Shown piece after piece: positions 34,682 through 39,060 of a stretch of DNA of 39,060 bases; the stretch's first letter is position 1, and each line of letters starts with the position of its first letter. The DNA is from Zoogloeaceae bacterium (GTDB taxonomy: Bacteria; Pseudomonadota; Gammaproteobacteria; Burkholderiales; Rhodocyclaceae), in assembly GCA_031287525.1 (NCBI GenBank), contig JAITSU010000018.1, positions 1-39,060 on the forward strand, given 5' to 3'. The notes under the pieces are model-generated. The model ran no database searches. It was not told the origin of the DNA and was given only the letters and a program-made list of their open reading frames with translations. The position numbers were made by a program, and so were the translations under genes.

Positions 34682-36346
34682 ATGAAAATCAAACTGAGAA
34701 TTCACCTTCTCGCTACCCTTGCCTGGGTGGGGCTGGTTGTCATTTCGGCAATTGGCATCTCCAATTCCATAGAGGACGAGAACATCATCAAGGATATTTC
34801 CGCGATTCGCCTGCCCAAGGTCGAGGGATTGCTGAATATGCGCGCTCAAGTCAATAATGAAGTTCGGCGCAATTACGAAGCCGTCGCCCTGAATACGCTT
34901 CCTCTGGCAGAGCGGATTTCGCTGCTGCAACAAGGTCTTGAAAGAAAAAAGGAAGCCGACAGGCTTTTGCAAGAGGCGTTTGACCAGTACGACAAATTGC
35001 CACGTTTGCCGGAGGCGGAGGCGATGTTCTCCCAGATCAAGATCGCCTATTCCAAATGGCATCCGATTATCGGGGCTGGCGCTACGCAGGAAATAGAGCG
35101 CGGTTTGAGCAATCCGACGGAAGCAAATCTGGCGATCATGGTTGACAACATCATGAAAAACGCTTTGACGGTTCGGCAGGAAACGACCGTGATGACGGAT
35201 CTTTTGAGCAAACTGGTCGATTTTAATAACAAAGTGACAGAAGAGGCGGTCAATGAGGCGAAACGCACTTCGCGCAACGCGCTCTGGATGCAGGTCATTT
35301 TCTCCACCATTTTGATTGTCTCCGCCATCTTCCTGGGCATCACGACCTTGAAAGCCGTGGTGGGGCCCACCGAAAAAGTACGCGACGCCGTGCAGCATGT
35401 TGAGCGCGACAACGATCTCCAGTTGCGCGTGGATTACCACTCCAGCGACGAAGTGGGCGAAATGACGGCGGCTTTCAACGCCATGATGGGCAAGCTGCAA
35501 TCCGCCCTTCGAGGCATCCAGACGAGCGTCGGCGAAGTCAGCAATGCTGTCGAATCCCTCTCGACTGCCGCGCAGCAAGTTGCCCAGAGTTCCGCCAGCC
35601 AAAGCAGTTCCACCTCGGCAATGGCGGCTTCTGTCGAAGAAATGACGGTTTCCATCAACACCGTGTCCAACAGCGCCGGCGACGCGCAAGTGATGGCGCA
35701 ACATGCGGGCGAAGTGGCCAGCGAAGGCAGCGACATCATCAAGCGCACCGCCGCCGAAATGAGCGCCATCTCCGAAAGCGTGAGCGCCGCCTCGAAGGTG
35801 ATTCAGGCTTTGGGCGAAGAATCCGAACAGATTTCTTCTGTCGTGCAAGTCATCAAGGAAGTCGCCGACCAGACCAATCTGCTCGCCCTGAACGCCGCCA
35901 TCGAAGCGGCGCGCGCGGGCGAACAGGGACGCGGTTTCGCGGTTGTCGCCGACGAAGTGCGTAAACTCGCCGAACGCACCGCGCAATCAACGGGCGACAT
36001 CAGCGCCATGATTGGCAAGATTCAGGTTGCCGCCAAGGAAGCCGTGGGCGAAATGGAGCGCGTGGTGTCACAGGTTGGCGAAGGTCAGGTATTGGCGCAA
36101 CAGGCGCACGAACATATCCAGACCATTCATGGCGAAACCAGCAAGGTTTCCAGCGCCATTACGGAAATTTCCAACGCCTTGAAGGAACAAAGCCAAGCCA
36201 GTTCAGACATCGCCAAACATGTCGAGAGCATCGCGCAGATGACCGACGAAAACAACGCCGCCGCCGAAGAAACCGCCAGCGGCGCAACCCGCCTGAACCA
36301 GCTTGCCGGGGAGGTGAACAGCGAGATAGCGCAGTTCAAGGTGTAA
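34682..36346 (+). CDS. Methyl-accepting chemotaxis protein
   Basis: A 554-aa chemoreceptor: first helix ~8-27, periplasmic four-helix-bundle sensor (about 28-200, 4HB_MCP-like), second helix ~201-222, HAMP ~223-275, then the signalling domain. The kinase-control tip includes [20 protein letters not shown] and [18 protein letters not shown]. No CheR-binding C-terminal pentapeptide is seen. A GGAG site precedes the ATG. The microsatellite upstream suggests variable expression. The ligand cannot be predicted. Confidence 0.95.
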   Translation: MKIKLRIHLLATLAWVGLVVISAIGISNSIEDENIIKDISAIRLPKVEGLLNMRAQVNNEVRRNYEAVALNTLPLAERISLLQQGLERKKEADRLLQEAFDQYDKLPRLPEAEAMFSQIKIAYSKWHPIIGAGATQEIERGLSNPTEANLAIMVDNIMKNALTVRQETTVMTDLLSKLVDFNNKVTEEAVNEAKRTSRNALWMQVIFSTILIVSAIFLGITTLKAVVGPTEKVRDAVQHVERDNDLQLRVDYHSSDEVGEMTAAFNAMMGKLQSALRGIQTSVGEVSNAVESLSTAAQQVAQSSASQSSSTSAMAASVEEMTVSINTVSNSAGDAQVMAQHAGEVASEGSDIIKRTAAEMSAISESVSAASKVIQALGEESEQISSVVQVIKEVADQTNLLALNAAIEAARAGEQGRGFAVVADEVRKLAERTAQSTGDISAMIGKIQVAAKEAVGEMERVVSQVGEGQVLAQQAHEHIQTIHGETSKVSSAITEISNALKEQSQASSDIAKHVESIAQMTDENNAAAEETASGATRLNQLAGEVNSEIAQFKV

Positions 36347-36366
36347 CATAGTTCAAGGCGTAAATA

Positions 36367-36391
36367 TCGGGGGCACGAAATGTGCCCCCGA
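36367..36391 (+). terminator. Hairpin after the chemoreceptor gene
   Basis: TCGGGGGCAC (36367-36376) pairs perfectly with GTGCCCCCGA (36382-36391) around GAAAT. The following ATTTC is a weak T tract, so termination is likely but not ideal. Confidence 0.65.
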
Positions 36392-36396
36392 ATTTC

Positions 36397-36534
36397 ATGC
36401 TAAATTCCATTTGTTTGACTGGCAAGCACGTAGCTGAAGCCTGGCTGACGGTACGCAAGGCAGACGGGAATCCGCTGGAATACTTGACTGGAACACAGGC
36501 ACATTTTCACCCGATTATTACGTCTGGGAATTAA
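36397..36534 (+). CDS. 45-aa ORF, possible gene remnant
   Basis: Reads MLNSICLTGKHVAEAWLTVR and ends AHFHPIITSGN, one base before the next gene. Codon content looks protein-like, and an upstream in-frame stop lies at 36361. It may be the surviving C-terminus of a larger protein, for example an effector, but no family is recognised. Confidence 0.35.
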   Translation: MLNSICLTGKHVAEAWLTVRKADGNPLEYLTGTQAHFHPIITSGN

Positions 36535-36535
36535 A

Positions 36536-37507
36536 ATGACAAGACCATGCTTGCGATACATGCTGCTTACGATTTTGACTGGAGTATTGTCATTGTTGTG
36601 TCTGCCAGACGCGCTTGCCAAAGCCCCAAAAGGTCACAAAATTCTGGAAACCTTTCATGCAGGAGAATTCCAATATCAAATTGCCGTTGAGCCGAGCGTT
36701 GTGATAAAAGATCCGTCTGAGGAGAACGAGGCCCGGACAGAATATCCGATGACAATTCATCTGCTGAAAAACGGCAAGCGGGTAGATAAGGCAATCCTGT
36801 CTCAGGCATCATTGTTGCCGGATTTCAGGGCTGAACATTTTGTGCCTGATTATTCCAAACGAAAGCTGCGCTCCTGGTCTTCTGGTCATGAAATTTCCCG
36901 TGGTGTAACCTGGGCACAAACGGTGCGACTGGATGCGGTCAATACAGGGCTTTTGGTTACCCAAAGCAGGGGATGGGAACATGTTACTGATAATCACGAA
37001 CTTTATGTGATTTACAAGGGGAAACTCAAAAAAGTCTGGTCATTTTCAGGCGACCCGGGCAGCCCCTGGATTTCATCCTGGGTTTACCCGGTTTTCGATC
37101 AAAAGCAACATGTTCTGTTGTTTTTGCGTTATCAGTCTCCCAACTATACAGCAAAAGACCATGATACCTATGAAGTCGACATGTTGCGCTGGCAAGCTGA
37201 CAGGGGCACTATTGAAACAATACCACTACCTGTAAAAGACTTCCCTCTCTATGTGGTAGTGATAGATTTTTATCCAGATATGGTGCAGGCGCGAGAAACA
37301 GCGCCTAAGCCATATTGTACTAATTACTGGAATTATGTATTGGCAAGCAGGGATTATCCACAACTTGGAAAACTGAAAAACTCCAAAGATTTTTTCTCTG
37401 GGAATATATTTTTTACAGTTGATGAAGCGCAGAAATATCAGGAAGCGCTGAAACAATGTGAGCCTGCAACAGATTCCAGAATATTTATTCTGAATGAAGG
37501 AGAATGA
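36536..37507 (+). CDS. Secreted protein of unknown function
   Basis: A 323-aa product with a signal peptide (MLLTILTGVLSLLCLPDALA, cleavage about residue 28). The mature part is rich in aromatic residues and beta-strand-like segments (HELYVIYKGKLKKVWSFSGD, YEVDMLRWQADRGTIETIPL). Two late cysteines (PYCTNYWNY and LKQCEP) could form a disulfide. I do not recognise the family. GC is lower than in the essential block. The ATG at 36536 has no strong ribosome site; coupling to the preceding small ORF is possible. Context suggests a periplasmic immunity-like protein, but that is inference. Confidence 0.7.
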   Translation: MTRPCLRYMLLTILTGVLSLLCLPDALAKAPKGHKILETFHAGEFQYQIAVEPSVVIKDPSEENEARTEYPMTIHLLKNGKRVDKAILSQASLLPDFRAEHFVPDYSKRKLRSWSSGHEISRGVTWAQTVRLDAVNTGLLVTQSRGWEHVTDNHELYVIYKGKLKKVWSFSGDPGSPWISSWVYPVFDQKQHVLLFLRYQSPNYTAKDHDTYEVDMLRWQADRGTIETIPLPVKDFPLYVVVIDFYPDMVQARETAPKPYCTNYWNYVLASRDYPQLGKLKNSKDFFSGNIFFTVDEAQKYQEALKQCEPATDSRIFILNEGE

Positions 37508-37509
37508 TC

Positions 37510-37581
37510 ATGCCTGATACTAAAGACCCGATTGGAGAAAGTGGCGCTAACAATTTTTACGATGTAGTAAGGGTACAATAG
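37510..37581 (+). CDS. Truncated gene start, peptidoglycan-binding-like
   Basis: 23 codons: MPDTKDPIGESGANNFYDVV, then RVQ and stop. AAGGAG lies 8 nt before the ATG, a strong ribosome site for so short a frame. The G..GAN...DV..VQ pattern resembles the first turn of peptidoglycan-binding domains at the start of lysozyme-like effectors. It looks like a truncated or decayed copy, followed by the 171-aa secreted protein. Confidence 0.4.
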   Translation: MPDTKDPIGESGANNFYDVVRVQ

Positions 37582-37614
37582 CCCACTTCCAGAATTTTTG
37601 CCCGGAGAATTATC

Positions 37615-38130
37615 ATGTTAAAGTATTTTTTGTTTGCAATATGCTATTGGACAATGACTGTTCCTGTGGCAAATGCAGAAGAATTGTCAGGACTTGAATC
37701 TGCTGATCAGGAAGTGTTCGAGCCATTTTGTGATTCATATGTGGCGCGAAGCGCCGTGCGCGCATTGCAAAATTCTGGATATTTGCACAAGACCGAAATT
37801 GATAACGATGATTTTTTCGTAAAAATCATCGGATTCAAGAAAGTTGGAATAGAACCTCACCCGCCTGAAATGACAACAGATGATAAAGCGTATTTATATG
37901 AAATCATCGAGAATGTGAAAATACCAACTGAAAACGGGAAGATTATTGACGCAATAGTCATTGCGGAAATCTCCACGTCGGAGTGCGGAATGGCAACCCC
38001 TCTCGTGATCTTGACCTCTCCAGAATACAAGGTGCTTGGGTTGTGGGAGAGTTATTTACAGTTTCGAGTACGCCGCAAGGAGACCCCAAAGGGTGAATAT
38101 TCCTCACCAAACCCCAATTTGATCAAGTAG
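37615..38130 (+). CDS. Small secreted protein of unknown function
   Basis: A 171-aa product with a signal peptide ending VANAEE. The mature domain has two cysteines (EPFCDSYV and TSECGMATP) and mixed alpha/beta segments (VRALQNSGYLHKTEIDNDDF, YEIIENVKIPT, PLVILTSPEYKVLGLWESYL). No family is recognised. GGAG lies 8 nt before the ATG. It follows the short peptidoglycan-binding-like ORF, the position of an immunity gene in effector-immunity pairs, but no direct evidence supports that role. The frame is rather AT-rich. Confidence 0.7.
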   Translation: MLKYFLFAICYWTMTVPVANAEELSGLESADQEVFEPFCDSYVARSAVRALQNSGYLHKTEIDNDDFFVKIIGFKKVGIEPHPPEMTTDDKAYLYEIIENVKIPTENGKIIDAIVIAEISTSECGMATPLVILTSPEYKVLGLWESYLQFRVRRKETPKGEYSSPNPNLIK

Positions 38131-38277
38131 CCGATGATCGTCTGACTGTGTACAGGATTGAGTCGTGATACAATTGATTGGCGTCAAGCGAACCCTCCGA
38201 TGCTCCGCAGTCAGGAGCATCGGAGGGTTGCAGGACAACATTCTGGATGAACTGAACAAGGTGGAATGGTGAGGGAC
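38131..38277 (+). pseudogene. Coding-like remnants between the secreted-protein genes
   Basis: Two short frames look like gene tails: ADDRLTVYRIES-stop at about 38133-38168 and LQDNILDELNKVEW-stop before 38273. They are separated by a long hairpin. No start is attached. They may be the ends of decayed genes; this is a weak call. Confidence 0.25.
38191..38229. repeat. 16-bp perfect hairpin
   Basis: AACCCTCCGATGCTCC (38191-38206) pairs exactly with GGAGCATCGGAGGGTT (38214-38229) around a 7-nt loop. No T run follows, so it may be a repeat element or a rho-independent-like pause. Confidence 0.75.
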
Positions 38278-38343
38278 ATGAGAATTTTCTATTCCGTAGG
38301 CGCTGGCGGGAAGAATCTGGACGTTGATGTTCTTAAGCCATGA
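38278..38343 (+). CDS. Second truncated peptidoglycan-binding-like gene start
   Basis: 21 codons: MRIFYSVGAGGKNLDVDVLK, then P and stop, with GAGG before the ATG. The SVGxGGxN...DV pattern again recalls the first turn of peptidoglycan-binding domains. It ends 10 bp before the LprI-like inhibitor gene, mirroring the 37510-37581 arrangement. Confidence 0.4.
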   Translation: MRIFYSVGAGGKNLDVDVLKP

Positions 38344-38353
38344 GGATAAATTC

Positions 38354-38755
38354 ATGAAAAAGCACATAATTGTTATTATTGGCTATGCTTTCTGGCTTGG
38401 CGCAAATCATATCGTCTGGGCAGAAGACTGTAGCAAATATGAAAAACAGACGGATTTAACCCGTTGCTATGCTGATGAATATAAGGCTGTCGACAGAGAG
38501 CTTGATAGAGTCTATGCGTCTTATCGATCAAGCCTGGATGATACGCATAAAGAATCTCTTGAAAATGTGCAAATTGCATGGATAAAGTATCGGGATTTAT
38601 CCTGCCATTTTCAATCTTCGAGTGCCAAGGGCGGGAGTGCTTATCAAATGATAATCAATATCTGTTTGGCGGATAAAACACGAGCGAGAATAAAGGAGAT
38701 CATGGAGATGAGCGTTTGCGAAGAGGGGGATATTAGTTGTTCCCCGCGAAGTTGA
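38354..38755 (+). CDS. LprI-family (DUF1311) periplasmic protein, putative lysozyme inhibitor
   Basis: A 133-aa product with a signal peptide ending IVWAED. The LprI domain is clear: CYADEYKAVDRELDRVYASY, VQIAWIKYRDLSCHFQ, GGSAYQMIINICLADKTRAR. The conserved cysteines of the family are present. Some LprI proteins inhibit lysozyme, which is established for the mycobacterial member. The ATG at 38354 has GAGGA before it and is preferred to an in-frame ATG ten codons upstream. It follows a truncated peptidoglycan-binding-like ORF, which fits a former effector-immunity pair. Confidence 0.85.
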   Translation: MKKHIIVIIGYAFWLGANHIVWAEDCSKYEKQTDLTRCYADEYKAVDRELDRVYASYRSSLDDTHKESLENVQIAWIKYRDLSCHFQSSSAKGGSAYQMIINICLADKTRARIKEIMEMSVCEEGDISCSPRS

Positions 38756-38919
38756 ATTTCTGGACATCGACAATTTCGATGAACGGATGAAGGCGATCAA
38801 GCGGAGAGCGGCTTTTTCCATTCCCAACACTCCGATGGGTGAAGGTGATTTGTTGGTGGATCTGACCTGTTTCTCCGAAACCGCGCCCAGACTGTTGACA
38901 AACCTCCGAAGTAGCTTTC
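38739..38919 (+). pseudogene. Coding remnant without a start codon
   Basis: An open frame beginning VPREVEFLDIDNFDERMKAI and continuing FSIPNTPMGEGDLLVDLTCF, SETAPRLL looks protein-like. It has no good start: an in-frame stop lies at 38709 and only an internal ATG follows. It partly overlaps the end of the LprI gene. After about 38917 it runs into a palindromic repeat. It is probably a decayed gene fragment; the family is not recognised. Confidence 0.4.
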
Positions 38920-39020
38920 CGGGAACGCCGACGGCAACAAAGGCACGTCGGCGGTACGCCGACTTTGAGCGCGGATTGCCGCACAAACACCGCTGCCAGC
39001 GTGGACGCTGGCGTTCCCAG
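38917..39020. repeat. REP-like palindromic element at the window edge
   Basis: GGGAACGCC (38921-38929) and GGCGTTCCC (39010-39018) are outer inverted arms. Inside are GTCGGCG/CGCCGAC and CCAGCGT/ACGCTGG stems. Such GGGAACGCC palindromes are common dispersed repeats in betaproteobacteria. Beyond 39020 nothing is recognised. Confidence 0.7.
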
Positions 39021-39060
39021 GAAAACCTTCACTCAAAAAAACGCTCTGTGCAACTTTGTC

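Overview
The window reads as a GC-rich betaproteobacterial chromosome segment. The main reason is the block rpsB-tsf-pyrH-frr-uppS-cdsA-dxr-rseP-bamA-skp-lpxD, together with a PilY1-type pilus protein, a FepA-like receptor with a Fur box, and parE. A Rhodocyclales or Nitrosomonadales relative is plausible, but the sequence alone does not fix the genus.

Layout. (1) 1-1805: C-terminal part of PilY1 and its terminator. (2) about 1826-7351: a 5.5 kb AT-rich integrative mobilizable element in the 3' end of a tRNA-Ser(UGA) gene. It is bounded by a 25-bp near-perfect direct repeat. It carries a P4-type integrase, a MobA/MobL (MOBQ-type) relaxase, an RSF1010-like oriT candidate, three small accessory or helix-turn-helix proteins, an AlpA-type regulator with paired operators, and an origin-like region (36-bp-spaced iterons, 10-bp repeats, AT-rich 13-mers, a perfect 21-bp inverted repeat). 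(3) 7338-12613: tRNA-Ser, parE, a two-gene operon of small unknown proteins, and an SPFH (band 7) protein paired with a divergent NAD-kinase-like protein. (4) 12754-20562: a tonB remnant, a Fur box, then a compact siderophore operon: FepA-like receptor, DUF3649, PepSY membrane protein, DUF3325, secreted esterase, TonB, ExbB, ExbD. (5) 20590-34324: the translation, lipid and outer-membrane block. It is interrupted by two tandem paralogous lipoproteins (frr/uppS), a palindromic repeat (uppS/cdsA) and a HigBA toxin-antitoxin pair (dxr/rseP). (6) 34325-36391: a (CA)20 microsatellite upstream of a methyl-accepting chemotaxis gene, where fabZ-lpxA would normally follow lpxD. (7) 36397-39060: a low-GC tail of three secreted or periplasmic small proteins, one of the LprI lysozyme-inhibitor family. 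They alternate with very short ORFs and coding remnants, two of which look like the start of peptidoglycan-binding domains. A REP-like palindrome runs to the window edge.

How the genes work together. In the siderophore operon the receptor imports a catecholate-type ferric siderophore using TonB-ExbB-ExbD energy. The esterase and the PepSY protein probably release or reduce iron in the periplasm. In the essential block, uppS, cdsA and dxr serve isoprenoid and phospholipid synthesis, while rseP, bamA, skp and lpxD serve the envelope. The candidates for undescribed biology are the small mobilizable element with an origin-like repeat region, the SPFH/NAD-kinase-like pair, the microsatellite-bearing leader of the chemoreceptor, the paired Cys-rich lipoproteins, and the tail that resembles an array of immunity genes with truncated effector starts.
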